Shown here in pieces: positions 31,580 to 41,055 of a stretch of DNA of 64,000 nucleotides. Below the pieces are notes generated by a model. That model worked only from the letters and a program-made list of their open reading frames with translations, ran no database searches and was not told the origin of the DNA. The DNA is from Nissabacter sp. SGAir0207. GTDB lineage: Bacteria; Pseudomonadota; Gammaproteobacteria; Enterobacterales; Enterobacteriaceae. The translations under genes were made by a program, and so were the position numbers. Numbering within the stretch: position 1 is the first letter of the stretch; every line of letters begins with the position of its first letter. The stretch covers positions 2,542,001-2,606,000 of the forward strand of contig NZ_CP028035.1 of the NCBI RefSeq assembly GCF_005491205.1, in the 5' to 3' direction.

Positions 31580-32383
31580 ATGATTACAAAAGCTAAAAAC
31601 ACGCTTAAATCGATGAAGCAAAAATATATCCGTATGCGATGTACCATGAATCAGGATGATGGCGTCGTATGGATATCTCTGGGCGAAAATTGCCTCTCTG
31701 ATGATATTTTGAAAAGGTTTTACCTGAAAAGCTACAGCTCCCTTTATGCATCCGGGCGTTCAAACATTGATTATAATATTGCCATGCACCGGCAGGGTTA
31801 CCGTGGCCTATTTGATGACGCTAATGCCACTTATGGCTATGTTGATCAAGAGAAAGTGCTGCGGAATATCAGTTACACGCTGGATGATGATATTTATCAT
31901 GAACTGCATACGCAGGGGTTTGAATTTACCCACCACGACTGGTTGGCCCACCCGGAAAGTAAAGCGGCGCTGATGCGCCGCGTAAAAAGGATGAATGAGG
32001 AGATTGGGCAGAAGCACTATGTCTTTCTCTACCACCACCGCTACACCCAAAAATCCAACCTCGACCTGCTGACGCGCAAGCTTGCCACCTTCAAGCAATT
32101 TTTTGAGCAGGGGGGCAAGCGCTGCTTCATCATCCTGTTCTATCAGGAGCAGGTGGCCGACGCGCGCCAGCGCCAGCTCACCTTCGTGGATAACCATGAC
32201 GGCGTGTTGCAGTTCCGCCTCCATACCCTGCACCAGTGGGCTGGCATGGATCAGGCGATCTTCTGGGCGCGCGTCGACAATGACCTGATCAAAAAGATGC
32301 TGAAACAGAGCCGCCAGATTATCCGGCAGGCGACGGCTCTGCCTCCCCATCGCCGACAAACGAATGGCGCAACAGAATATTGA
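31580..32383 (+). CDS. DUF1796-like putative cysteine peptidase
   Basis: A protein of about 267 residues without signal peptide. The start WISLGENCLSDDILKRF, with an early Cys after SLGEN, followed by a YNIAMHRQGYRGLFDD block resembles the DUF1796 family of papain-like predicted cysteine peptidases. A later His-rich stretch (FTHHDWL) and YVFLYHHRY could supply further active-site residues. Function is unknown; members often sit in glycan or surface gene clusters. ATG 31580 is better spaced from AGGG than ATG 31574. The first 300 bases are clearly AT-rich. The 3' end overlaps the convergent lysR gene by 65 bases. Confidence 0.6.
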   Translation: MITKAKNTLKSMKQKYIRMRCTMNQDDGVVWISLGENCLSDDILKRFYLKSYSSLYASGRSNIDYNIAMHRQGYRGLFDDANATYGYVDQEKVLRNISYTLDDDIYHELHTQGFEFTHHDWLAHPESKAALMRRVKRMNEEIGQKHYVFLYHHRYTQKSNLDLLTRKLATFKQFFEQGGKRCFIILFYQEQVADARQRQLTFVDNHDGVLQFRLHTLHQWAGMDQAIFWARVDNDLIKKMLKQSRQIIRQATALPPHRRQTNGATEY

Positions 32384-33236
32384 CCAGCTCGGCGTGCTGC
32401 GGCGCGCTGGCGAGCCGGACAAAGGTCGGGAAGAAGAGGTTCGGCGCCGGGGAGAGCGCCACCACGTGGCAGAAGGCGTGCGCCGTGGCGGGCACCTCGG
32501 AGGCGGGCATCAGCGCGGCGGCGGCGATGCCCTGCGCCAGCATGTCGAACACCATGCGTGGCTCATTGGCGGAGAGGATCACCTCTGGCCGCGCGCCCAA
32601 CTGGGTTAGCTGGTTGGCAATCTGCTCAAAGGTGCCCTCGCCCTGGATGCGGCGGATCACAATCAGCGGTAGCCGCCCCAGCTCGGCCAGCGGCATCGGC
32701 CCGGCGGGCGGCTCGGCCAGCAACTGGCGCGAGATGACTGCCACTGCTGCCACCGGCGGCAGGCTGATGCACTGGTAGCCCTCCTGCCGCTGCGGCTGCT
32801 GGATCAGCGCCACGTCCAGCCGCCGCTCCGCCAGCATCGCCTCCAGCGAACTGGAGTCGGCAATCACCGTCTCTATCCTGAAGCCCTCGCCCTGCTGGCA
32901 GAAGGCCGCCACCAGCGGGCTGAAGTAGTGCTGGTAGAGGTAGGAGATGCCGATGCGCACCAACTGGGTGGTGTGGCTGCCCGCCTGCCGCGCCGCGCTG
33001 CACGCCTCCTCGACGCTACGCAAAATGTCACAACCGTACTGGTAGAGCACCCGCCCGGCTTCGGTGGGCCGGATGCCGCCGCCCTCACGCACCAGCAGCG
33101 GCACGCCCACCTCCTCCTCCAGCTCCTGCACGCGCCGGCTCAGCGGCGGCTGGGAGATGTTCAGCACCCGTGCCGCGCCGGTGATTGTTCCCTGCTCCAC
33201 AATCACACAAAAATACCGTAACCGTTTTAGATCCAT
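32319..33236 (-). CDS. LysR-family transcriptional regulator
   Basis: This 305-residue LysR-type regulator has the N-terminal helix-turn-helix LKRLRYFCVIVEQGTITGAA with ISQPPLSRRVQELEEEVG. The C-terminal effector-binding domain follows. ATG 33236 has GGAGGAG in front; the frame is open to 33296. It is divergent from the ubiD-type decarboxylase with about 156 bases between them, so it probably activates ubiD and the exported dehydroquinate dehydratase in response to an aromatic or hydroaromatic acid. Its 3' end overlaps the convergent upstream gene. Confidence 0.92.
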   Translation of the reverse strand: MDLKRLRYFCVIVEQGTITGAARVLNISQPPLSRRVQELEEEVGVPLLVREGGGIRPTEAGRVLYQYGCDILRSVEEACSAARQAGSHTTQLVRIGISYLYQHYFSPLVAAFCQQGEGFRIETVIADSSSLEAMLAERRLDVALIQQPQRQEGYQCISLPPVAAVAVISRQLLAEPPAGPMPLAELGRLPLIVIRRIQGEGTFEQIANQLTQLGARPEVILSANEPRMVFDMLAQGIAAAALMPASEVPATAHAFCHVVALSPAPNLFFPTFVRLASAPQHAELVNILLRHSFVGDGEAEPSPAG

Positions 33237-33392
33237 ATCTCCTCCCTGATGGTATTGGCCGCCCGCCAGATCAGTATGGATGGCTGCCGTTAACAACCTT
33301 TCTGGTATGGGGCACGTCGCCTAAACGGTATTACCCGCTGCCAGTGCCGCACCCTATGCTTATTCCAAACTCCCCAAGAATACGGTGAAAAC

Positions 33393-34886
33393 ATGGTGAA
33401 ATCGACACTGGAACGCGGCACGATTTATGATTTGCGATCGGCGCTGGCCTTGCTGGCGCGCTACCCGGATGAAGTGATCAGCACGGATGTCGAGGCTGAC
33501 CCAAATGCCGAGATCAGCGGCGTCTACCGCTATGTCGGCGCGCGCGGCACCGTGATGCGCCCGACCCGCCTCGGCCCGGCGATGATGTTCAACAAGGTGA
33601 AGGGGTATGAGGATGTGCGGGTGCTGATTGGCCTGCTGGCCTCACGCCAGCGCGTGGCGCGCCTGCTCGGCACCGAGCCGGAGAAGCTGGGCTTCCTGCT
33701 GAAGGACTCGGTCAACAACCCCATCCCGCCGGTGGTGATCGACAGCCAGCACGCCCCCTGCCAGGAGGTGGTGCACCGCGCCAGTGACGAAGGCTTTGAC
33801 GTGCGCAAGCTGCTGCCCGCGCCGACCAATACCGAGGAGGACGCTGGCCCCTACTTTACGATGGGCATGTGCTACGCCTCTGACCCGGAGACCGGTGAGT
33901 CAGACGTCACCATCCACCGCCTCTGCATCCAGGGCGCCGATGAGATCTCAATGTACTTTGTGCCCGGCCGCCACCTCGACACCTTCCGCCAGAAGGCGGA
34001 GGCCGCTGGCAAGGCGTTGCCGATCTCCATCAGCATCGGCGTGGATCCGGCGATTGAGATTGGCGCCTGCTTCGAGCCGCCCACCACCCCGCTCGGTTAC
34101 GATGAGCTGGCGGTGGCCGGTAGCCTGCGCGATCGGGCGGTGGAGCTGGTGAAGTGCGTCTCGGTGGACGCGCGCGCCATCGCCAACGCCGAGATTGTGA
34201 TTGAGGGCGAGCTGGTGCCGGACTATCGGGTGCGCGAAGATCAGAACACCCACACCGGCAAGGCGATGCCGGAGTTCCCCGGCTACACCGGCGAGGCCAA
34301 GCCCGCGGTGCCAGTGATCGAGGTGAAGGCGATCACCCACCGCAAGCAGCCGATCCTGCAAACGGTGATTGGCCCGAGCGAGGAGCACGTCAACATGGCG
34401 GGCATCCCGACCGAGGCGAGCATCCTTGAGATGGTGGAGCGCGCGATGCCGGGCCGGTTGCTGAACGTCTATGCCCACCCGTCGGGCGGCGGCAAATATC
34501 TGGCGGTGATGCAATTCAAAAAGGCGGCGCTGACCGATGAGGGGCGGCAACGGCAGGCGGCGCTGCTGGCCTTCGCCGCCTTCGGTGAGCTAAAGCATGT
34601 GATTCTGGTGGATGAGGATGTCGATATTTTCGACACCAACGACGTGCTGTGGGCGATGCAGACCCGCTATCAGGGCGATGTCAGCACCCTGTTCATTCCC
34701 GGCGTGCGCTGCCACCCGCTGGATCCGTCGCAGTCGCCCGAGTTTAACCCGCAGTTGCAGGACAACGGCATCACCTGCAAGACCATCTTCGACTGCACGG
34801 TGCCGTTCAAGATGAAGGCGCAGTTCCAGCGCTCGCGCTTCAAGGAGGTGGACGTGTCGCGCTTTATCCCGGACTTCAAACCCTGA
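33393..34886 (+). CDS. UbiD-family decarboxylase
   Basis: This 497-residue prenylated-FMN-dependent (de)carboxylase belongs to the UbiD fold. Family blocks include GTVMRPTRLGPAMMFNKV, FTMGMCYASDPETGESDVTI, the IVIEGELVPDYR stretch with a conserved glutamate, and VDEDVDIFDTNDVLWA. UbiD itself is about 497 residues, but the sequence is of the aromatic-acid decarboxylase type, such as hydroxybenzoate or gallate decarboxylases, rather than UbiD proper. No ubiX-type flavin prenyltransferase lies beside it, so the cofactor would come from elsewhere. It follows a divergent LysR gene and precedes an exported dehydroquinate dehydratase. Confidence 0.88.
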   Translation: MVKSTLERGTIYDLRSALALLARYPDEVISTDVEADPNAEISGVYRYVGARGTVMRPTRLGPAMMFNKVKGYEDVRVLIGLLASRQRVARLLGTEPEKLGFLLKDSVNNPIPPVVIDSQHAPCQEVVHRASDEGFDVRKLLPAPTNTEEDAGPYFTMGMCYASDPETGESDVTIHRLCIQGADEISMYFVPGRHLDTFRQKAEAAGKALPISISIGVDPAIEIGACFEPPTTPLGYDELAVAGSLRDRAVELVKCVSVDARAIANAEIVIEGELVPDYRVREDQNTHTGKAMPEFPGYTGEAKPAVPVIEVKAITHRKQPILQTVIGPSEEHVNMAGIPTEASILEMVERAMPGRLLNVYAHPSGGGKYLAVMQFKKAALTDEGRQRQAALLAFAAFGELKHVILVDEDVDIFDTNDVLWAMQTRYQGDVSTLFIPGVRCHPLDPSQSPEFNPQLQDNGITCKTIFDCTVPFKMKAQFQRSRFKEVDVSRFIPDFKP

Positions 34887-34947
34887 CGGCGGGCGCTTTT
34901 TCCGTCAGCTTCTAGACTGTAAGAGAGGGAACCCAACAGAGGACAAG

Positions 34948-35853
34948 ATGATGAAACGCCGAGAATTGTTGCTGTCAGGCGCCGCGCTGGCGGCTGGCTC
35001 ACTGGTGATGCGCCATGCCGCCGCCGCCACCCAGGCCACCCCGGAGCAGGGCAGCGCCCTGATGCCGCCAGCCAACAACCCGATCAAGACCCTGACCATC
35101 AAAGGCATCGTGATTGGCGAGGGGCAGCCGAAGCTGATTGTGCCGACCACCGCTAAAACCGCTGACGAGGCGCTGGCGGCGATCAAGAAATACGCTGGCG
35201 ACCCGGCGATCCAACTGGTGGAGCTGCGCGTTGACTCGCTCGACATCGCGCGGGACAAGGCGCAAGTGGTGGCCCTTACCCGTCAGGCCCACGCGCTGCT
35301 GCCCACGCAGGCGCTGCTGGTGACCTTCCGCACCAAGGCCGAGGGCGGCAACACCGCCATCAGCGACGAGGAGTATGCCGCGCTCTATCAGGCGATCATT
35401 GAGCAGGGGCAGGCCGATCTGCTGGACGTGGAGATGTTCCGTGGCGAGGCGATTGTGCGCGATCTGGTGGCGCGGGCGCACCACGCGAAGATCGCGGTGG
35501 TGATGTCGAGCCACGACTTCCAGCAGACGCCGCCAGCGGAGGAGATTGTGCAGCGCCTGCGCCGCCAGCAGGAACTGGGGGCGGACGTGCTGAAGATGGC
35601 CACCATGCCACATGACTCCGGCGACGTGCTGCGGCTGATGAGCGCCACCTGGGAGGTCTACAGCCGCTACGCCGAGCGGCCGCTGCTGACGATGGCGATG
35701 AGCGGCGCGGGCGTGGTGTCACGGCTGGCGGGCGAACTGACCGGCTCCGCCCTCACCTTCGGCATGGTCGGTCAGGCCTCCGCGCCCGGCCAGATTGAGG
35801 CCAGCGATCTCCACTCGGTGCTCTCTATCATCCATAACGCCAACCACAGCTAA
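34948..35853 (+). CDS. exported type I 3-dehydroquinate dehydratase
   Basis: This 301-residue protein is a type I dehydroquinase with an added export signal. The N-terminus MMKRRELLLSGAALAAGSLV has a twin-arginine-like start and hydrophobic core, ending near HAAAA. The enzyme domain keeps its active-site residues: Glu92, Arg94 and Asp96 in ELRVD, His189 in MSSHDFQ, Lys216 in DVLKMATM (Schiff base), Arg259 in MSGAGVVSR and Gln282 in SAPGQ. It converts 3-dehydroquinate to 3-dehydroshikimate, here presumably in the periplasm. It follows ubiD by 61 bases, which suggests quinate/dehydroquinate use rather than aromatic biosynthesis. Confidence 0.88.
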   Translation: MMKRRELLLSGAALAAGSLVMRHAAAATQATPEQGSALMPPANNPIKTLTIKGIVIGEGQPKLIVPTTAKTADEALAAIKKYAGDPAIQLVELRVDSLDIARDKAQVVALTRQAHALLPTQALLVTFRTKAEGGNTAISDEEYAALYQAIIEQGQADLLDVEMFRGEAIVRDLVARAHHAKIAVVMSSHDFQQTPPAEEIVQRLRRQQELGADVLKMATMPHDSGDVLRLMSATWEVYSRYAERPLLTMAMSGAGVVSRLAGELTGSALTFGMVGQASAPGQIEASDLHSVLSIIHNANHS

Positions 35854-35867
35854 CCTTTCGGCGCGGA

Positions 35868-36977
35868 TCAGTTCTCCGCGCTGTGCACCTGACGGCTGAC
35901 GATCCCCGCTGACACCATCTTCTCCCGCGCCTCCAACCGGTCGCCCGGCTCCAGCCCAATCGGCTGTTGCAGGCGGCCGACGCGCGGGTTGAGCGCCAGT
36001 TCGGCAAGGATCGGGAAGTGGTCGGAGCCGATGTCCGGCAGCCGCTCCAGCCGCACCAGCGTAAAGTCGCGGCTGTGGAACACGTGGTCGAGCGGCCAGC
36101 GCAGGCAGGGGATACCGGCGTGGAAGGTATTGAACATGCCGCGGCCACGGCGCGGATCGAGCAGCCCGCTCACCTTCATAAACAGCCGGGTGGTGCGTGA
36201 CCACGCCACGTCATTCAGATCGCCGGTGACCACCGTCGGGTAGCGGGCGCGGGCGGCGCAGTGGCCGACCGCCACCAGCTCGCCGTCGCGGTTGGTGGAC
36301 TCCTCATCCTCGGTCGGGCTGGGCGGCATCGGGTGCAGGCAGTGCATCACCACCTCGTCGCCGGACGCCAGCACCACGCGGAAGTGCATCGAGGGGATGC
36401 CATCCGCCACCAGATACTGCACCAGCGCATCCTTCATCGGCAGGCGCGAGTAGACGTGCATACCGTAGAGGTTCTCCTGCGGGCAGCGCAACTGGTGCGG
36501 GTAGTCGTCGGCCAGCGCGTCCAACTGGCGCTCCCACCAGCGGTCGGTCTCCAGCGCCACCAGCACATCCGGCTGGGTCTGGCGCACCCGCTCCACCAGC
36601 GCACCGGCGTTGCGGTTGGTCATCAGGACATTGGCGGTCAGGATGCGCAGCGTCGGCCGCCCGCTGAGGCGCGAGCGCTTCACCTGCACCGGCCACAGCC
36701 GGGTGTAGGGAATAATCCAGTGCGCCTGATAGAGGGTGCAGGCCAGCGACAGCAGCACGATCAAATCGCCGCTCGAGATGCCAGCCCACGACGGCCCACC
36801 GGAGCCGGGCAGCAGCCATAGCTCACCGCACAGCAACAGCAGCGCGATGGTGGTCATCTGCAACCGTGGGAAGTCCCAAATCCGTACCCACCACACCTGG
36901 CAACGCCAAAACGGCAGCAGCGTCAGGACGGTCAACATCACCGTCAATACGCTGAACAGCATCCGCATACTCTCCAT
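35868..36977 (-). CDS. membrane-anchored endonuclease/exonuclease/phosphatase-fold protein
   Basis: This protein of about 369 residues has about three N-terminal membrane segments (LFSVLTVMLTVLTLLPFW, TIALLLLCGELWLL, LIVLLSLACTLYQ), followed by an EEP-fold domain. Its catalytic blocks are LTANVLMTN, VALETD, VVTGDLNDVAW, the LDHVFHS region and GSDHFPI. This matches the YafD-like group, in which the domain faces outside the membrane or into the cytoplasm depending on the helix number. Substrates are unknown and could be nucleic acid, phospholipid or phosphate ester. The start is uncertain among ATG codons between 37019 and 36962. Confidence 0.82.
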   Translation of the reverse strand: MESMRMLFSVLTVMLTVLTLLPFWRCQVWWVRIWDFPRLQMTTIALLLLCGELWLLPGSGGPSWAGISSGDLIVLLSLACTLYQAHWIIPYTRLWPVQVKRSRLSGRPTLRILTANVLMTNRNAGALVERVRQTQPDVLVALETDRWWERQLDALADDYPHQLRCPQENLYGMHVYSRLPMKDALVQYLVADGIPSMHFRVVLASGDEVVMHCLHPMPPSPTEDEESTNRDGELVAVGHCAARARYPTVVTGDLNDVAWSRTTRLFMKVSGLLDPRRGRGMFNTFHAGIPCLRWPLDHVFHSRDFTLVRLERLPDIGSDHFPILAELALNPRVGRLQQPIGLEPGDRLEAREKMVSAGIVSRQVHSAEN

Positions 36978-37056
36978 TCCCCAACTTGTCCTTGATGTTG
37001 TGACCCCTGAAACATTCACCCATGTTATCGGTTTCCGCCCGGCTTTGCCGTGAAAT

Positions 37057-38706
37057 TTAGTCGGGCGGCGGGGTCTGGCACCAGTTGCGCTGCGGGATCA
37101 ACCCGCCATCCGGCGAACTGAAACCGATGCAGCCCAGCAGGCTGTCAAACAGCTTGCCGTGGAACGCCGGGCGCTGCTCCGCCGCCATGCGGCGCAGTTG
37201 GGCGAAGGCGGCATGGTGCTGCGGATCCGCCAAAAAGGTGTCGGAGGCCCACACCATGATGGGAATCGCCCGCTGCTCCGGCGGCGCGCGGTCACGCGGC
37301 GTGCTGTGGAAGTGGATATTGTCGGAGATCGACTCGCCGTGGTCAGAGGCGTAGAAGACAATCGCCTTGCGATCGCGCACCTGATCGATCACCTGCTTCA
37401 GGAAGGCGTCGGTATAGAGCACCGAGTTGTCATAGGCATTGATCATCGACTGGGTGGAGCAGGCTTCATCAATGCCCATGCACTCTGGCTGCCAGCGGGC
37501 GAAGCTGCGCGGGTAGCGCTCCGAGTAGAGGTAGTGCGAGCCTTTGGTGTGCAGGATGATCAGGTGGCGGCCATGCGGGTGGCGCTCGAGCGAGCCGCGC
37601 ATCTGCCCCACCAGCAGCATGTCGCCGATCGGTTTGCCAGCGTTGCGCGCCTGCGTTTCGATGCTGTCACGCAGCACATAGCGATCCGCCAGCGTCTTGC
37701 TGTAGAACCAATCCTCGGTCTGCATGGCGAACAGCTCCGAACTGAAGCCCTGCTGCTTCAGCACTGAGAAGACATTCATCTCCTTCAAGGTGCGCGAGGG
37801 ATCGTCGGTGGTGCCGCCGGGGCGCACGAACATACAGCGCAGCGACAGCTTGGTGGAGGTGTCACAGGAGGTGCCATTCAGCGCCACCAGATTCTTCTCT
37901 TTTGACAGGTTGGGCGTGGTGTCGCGCCCATAGCCATAGAGGCCGAAGTGGTCGCGGCGTGCGCTCTCACCAATCACAAACACCACGTCGATGTCATCCA
38001 CGTCCTGCGGCGGCATGTAGGTGAAGTGTTTGGCCGGGTCGAACAGGTTGGCGATCTCCTCCGGCTGGGTGTAGGCGCTGTAGGCGAACAGCCCCAGCGC
38101 CGATAGCCAGTTGGAGGGCAGATAGGTGCTGGCAACGGTATCATCATACTGCTCGGCCAGTTGCGGGTTGCCGCCATCAATCACCCGCACCTCGCCCATC
38201 AGCTTGAGCGGCAGCCAGCAGCCGAGCGCCGCCGCCAGCAGTACGCCGCCCTTGCGCAGCCACTGCCGACGGCCCGGCCCCGCCGACGGCACGACGTTGA
38301 GCCACAGCGCCGCCAGCGGCGGCAGGCCAGCCAGCACAATCCACAAAATAAAGTGGTAGCCGATGGAGGCTTTCGACAGATCCAGATCGGTGGTCATCAC
38401 CGCCGCCAAAATGCCGTAGCCAATATCGACGTTGAAAATCGCCATGTAGTAGCTGGCCGCCGCCGAGCAGAGCACCATGATGCTGATCAAGAGGCGGAAC
38501 AGCCAGCGGCCGCCCAGCGAGGCGAGCAGGCAGAGAAAGTAGACCAGCGAGAAGGCGGCCAGCATCTCGGCGGCCAGCATCAGCAGGCCATCATGCGGCT
38601 CGCGCATAAAGCGGCGGTAGAAGACCGGGGCGTTAAGGAACACCCCGACATAGATGGCGATAAACAGCATCACTTGCTGTGGTGAAAGGAGTCTGAAACG
38701 TTGCAT
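37057..38706 (-). CDS. opgE: phosphoethanolamine transferase of the EptA/OpgE type
   Basis: This 549-residue inner-membrane enzyme has about five N-terminal helices and a periplasmic alkaline-phosphatase-fold domain. Glu247 in VFVIGESARRDHFGLYGYGR binds zinc. The nucleophile is Thr283 in GTSCDTSTKLSLRCMF, and the YASDHGESISDN block supplies further ligands. E. coli ybiP (opgE) lies next to ompX and adds phosphoethanolamine to osmoregulated periplasmic glucans. Here the gene is in the same neighbourhood, separated from ompX by the two-component/redox module. The symbol rests on this synteny; lipid A or other glycans remain possible acceptors. Confidence 0.8.
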   Translation of the reverse strand: MQRFRLLSPQQVMLFIAIYVGVFLNAPVFYRRFMREPHDGLLMLAAEMLAAFSLVYFLCLLASLGGRWLFRLLISIMVLCSAAASYYMAIFNVDIGYGILAAVMTTDLDLSKASIGYHFILWIVLAGLPPLAALWLNVVPSAGPGRRQWLRKGGVLLAAALGCWLPLKLMGEVRVIDGGNPQLAEQYDDTVASTYLPSNWLSALGLFAYSAYTQPEEIANLFDPAKHFTYMPPQDVDDIDVVFVIGESARRDHFGLYGYGRDTTPNLSKEKNLVALNGTSCDTSTKLSLRCMFVRPGGTTDDPSRTLKEMNVFSVLKQQGFSSELFAMQTEDWFYSKTLADRYVLRDSIETQARNAGKPIGDMLLVGQMRGSLERHPHGRHLIILHTKGSHYLYSERYPRSFARWQPECMGIDEACSTQSMINAYDNSVLYTDAFLKQVIDQVRDRKAIVFYASDHGESISDNIHFHSTPRDRAPPEQRAIPIMVWASDTFLADPQHHAAFAQLRRMAAEQRPAFHGKLFDSLLGCIGFSSPDGGLIPQRNWCQTPPPD

Positions 38707-38823
38707 AGTGACCTGGCTGGCGAGTGATAATTGTTTTGGTTACCCCGCACGTGGCAGTAATGTTAAAGGTATATGACATACCGCCCATTTTTACCAACTC
38801 ACCCGCCGCACTCACTTGAAAAT

Positions 38824-40227
38824 TCAGTGGATTCTTAACCCCTCCCCACTGGGGAACCAGAGGGTAAAGCGCACCCGTCCCGGCTGGCGGCAGTCGGTGG
38901 TGACATGGCCGTGGTGCAGATCCATGATGGCGCGCACGATGGCCAGCCCCAGCCCATTGGCGTGGCCGTCGCTGCGCGCGGCATCGGCGCGGTAGAAGCG
39001 GTCAAACAGCCGCGCCTGCTGCGCCGGTGGAATGGGCGCGCCGGGGTTATCGACGTGCAGCGCCACCCCGCCCGCCTGCGGCTCAATGGTCAGCAGAATC
39101 TCGCCCGCCTCACCATAGCGGATGGCGTTGGCCACCAGATTGCTCAGGGCGCGCTGCACCATCAGGCCATCGGCGCGGATCTCGCCTGCGCCGCGCCACT
39201 GGAGCGTCATGTCGCGCTCGGCGGCCAGCCCCTCGAAGTAGTCGCAGATGCGCTGCGCCTCCTGTGCCAGCGACAGCGCCGCGGGCGTCGGCAGTGCCTG
39301 CGCGTGGCTGGCGCGCGCCAGAAACAGGATGTTCTCCACCATGCGTGAGATGCGCTCCAGCTCCTCCATGTTGCTCTCCAGCAGCGTCTGGTACTCCGCG
39401 ACGCTGCGCGGCTGGTAGAGCGCCACCTGGCAGTGGCCCATCAGCGCGTTGACCGGGGTGCGGATCTCATGGGCCAGATCGGCGGAGAACTGCGTCAGCC
39501 GCTGGTAGCCCTCCGCCAGCCGCGCCAGCATCGCGTTGAGGGCGCCGGTCATCAAATGCAGCTCGCGCGGCATCCCGGCCTCATCCAGACGGGTGCTGAG
39601 GCTGGCCGGGTGGATCGCCGCCACCTCGCGCGCCAGCCGACGCAGCGGCCGCAGCCCGCGCCGCAACACCAGATAGCCGAGCAGCGCGATCAGCAAAAAG
39701 GCCACCGCCACCGCGCCCACCAGCGACCAGCGGAAGGCGGCCAGCAGGTGCTGCTCGTTGGTCATCACATGGGCGGCGGTGATCTCCAGCAGGCGGCCAT
39801 CCATCAACCGCACCTGCGCCACCACGTAGCGCAGCGGCACCCCGGCTGGCGTCTCGCTGGCGTGGGCCGCCGCCAGTGTCAATGGCTGGCTGGCCGGCAG
39901 CGCCGCCACTGGCGGCAGCACCAGCCGGGCGGAGTTGACATCCACCAGCGTCTCGCCGTCGTGCAGCTTAAAGCGCAGGATGTCGTGCTCGTTGCCGAGC
40001 ATGTTCTCAAACAGGCCGGGGTTGTGGCGCAACTGCGACAGCAAGAAGTCATCCGCCAGCAGGTGGCGGAAGTACTGCACCCGCCCTATCACCTGATACT
40101 CGCTGCGGCGCGCCAGCTGTTGCGCCATCTCACTGTAGAGCCAGACGCCGACCGCGCTCAGCACCAGCGAGGCCACCAGCGCGAACAGCAGCGTGCTGCG
40201 CAGCGTCAGGGAGACCGGCCGCCTCAT
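38824..40227 (-). CDS. heavy-metal/redox-type sensor histidine kinase (CusS/HprS-like)
   Basis: This 467-residue inner-membrane histidine kinase has one membrane helix near residues 11-31 and a second near 166-188, with a periplasmic sensor of about 130 residues between them. HAMP, the H-box [16 protein letters not shown] (His253), the N-box and DNPGAPI follow. The H-box form and [16 protein letters not shown] are typical of the CusS/PcoS/HprS group. It overlaps its response regulator gene by 4 bases. No Cys/Met-rich metal site is obvious in the sensor. The neighbourhood (MoCo oxidoreductase, cytochrome b) suggests a redox signal rather than copper. Confidence 0.88.
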   Translation of the reverse strand: MRRPVSLTLRSTLLFALVASLVLSAVGVWLYSEMAQQLARRSEYQVIGRVQYFRHLLADDFLLSQLRHNPGLFENMLGNEHDILRFKLHDGETLVDVNSARLVLPPVAALPASQPLTLAAAHASETPAGVPLRYVVAQVRLMDGRLLEITAAHVMTNEQHLLAAFRWSLVGAVAVAFLLIALLGYLVLRRGLRPLRRLAREVAAIHPASLSTRLDEAGMPRELHLMTGALNAMLARLAEGYQRLTQFSADLAHEIRTPVNALMGHCQVALYQPRSVAEYQTLLESNMEELERISRMVENILFLARASHAQALPTPAALSLAQEAQRICDYFEGLAAERDMTLQWRGAGEIRADGLMVQRALSNLVANAIRYGEAGEILLTIEPQAGGVALHVDNPGAPIPPAQQARLFDRFYRADAARSDGHANGLGLAIVRAIMDLHHGHVTTDCRQPGRVRFTLWFPSGEGLRIH

Positions 40228-40895
40228 GGCCGGATCTCGCAGACGTAGCCGATGCCGCGCACCGTGTGGATCAGCTTCGGCTCATAGTCGCGGTCGATCT
40301 TGGCGCGCAGCCGCTTGATCGCCACGTCCACCACGTTGGTGTCGCTGTCAAAGTTCATGTCCCACACCTGTGAGGCGATCAGCGTGCGTGACAGCACCTC
40401 GCCCTCGCGGCGCAGCAGCAGGTGCAGCAGCATGAACTCCTTGTTGGTCAGCAGGATCGGCTGCTCGCGCCGCGTCACCCGCCGACGCAGCACGTCCACA
40501 TGCAGGTCGGCGAGCTGGTAGGCGTCCGCCTCGCGCACCGCGCCCCGCCGCAGCAAGGTGCGCAGGCGCAGCAGCAGTTCGGTAAAGGAGAAGGGCTTGA
40601 CCAGATAGTCATCCGCGCCCAGCTCCAGCCCACGGATACGATCCTGCACGTCATCGCGCGCGGTGAGGAACAGCACCGGCGTCTCCTGCTTTTTGCGCAG
40701 TACCTCCATCAACTGCCAGCCATTCAGCCCCGGCAGCATCACGTCTAGCACGATGGCGTCATACGCCTGCTCCAGCGCCAGAAACAGCCCGTCGGTGCCG
40801 TTGCGCGCCAGATCCACACAGTAGCCGGCCTCGGTCAGCCCCTTCTTCAGGTAGTCGCCGGTGCTGGCGTCATCTTCCACAACCAATAATCGCAT
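40224..40895 (-). CDS. OmpR-family response regulator (CusR/HprR-like)
   Basis: This 223-residue response regulator carries the phosphoacceptor Asp51 in [15 protein letters not shown] and an OmpR winged-helix output domain ([32 protein letters not shown]). The start at 40895 (MRLLVVEDD) matches the family; the frame extends five codons further. It is closest in character to CusR/PcoR/HprR. A perfect inverted repeat that fits the binding box of this group (40952-40969) lies between it and the divergent exported-protein gene. Confidence 0.9.
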   Translation of the reverse strand: MRLLVVEDDASTGDYLKKGLTEAGYCVDLARNGTDGLFLALEQAYDAIVLDVMLPGLNGWQLMEVLRKKQETPVLFLTARDDVQDRIRGLELGADDYLVKPFSFTELLLRLRTLLRRGAVREADAYQLADLHVDVLRRRVTRREQPILLTNKEFMLLHLLLRREGEVLSRTLIASQVWDMNFDSDTNVVDVAIKRLRAKIDRDYEPKLIHTVRGIGYVCEIRP

Positions 40896-40951
40896 CGTAT
40901 TCACACCCACTGGTTAATCACTGGAGTCTATCAGTTTCGCCCAGCGGCTTT

Positions 40952-40969
40952 GATGACATTATTGTCATC
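40952..40969. promoter_or_regulatory. CusR/HprR-type response-regulator box
   Basis: GATGACA-TTAT-TGTCATC is a perfect 18-bp inverted repeat with a 4-base centre. Its core ATGACA-N4-TGTCAT equals the core of the known CusR/PcoR box. It lies 57 bases upstream of the response regulator and 86 bases upstream of the divergent exported-protein gene. Confidence 0.8.
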
Positions 40970-41055
40970 CAACGGTCATCCCACTGTGCCGGTTTTCCGG
41001 CCACAGTAGGCAGGTCAACCCGCAGCCGCCGGCTGCCTTTGCCAAGGAGAATCCC

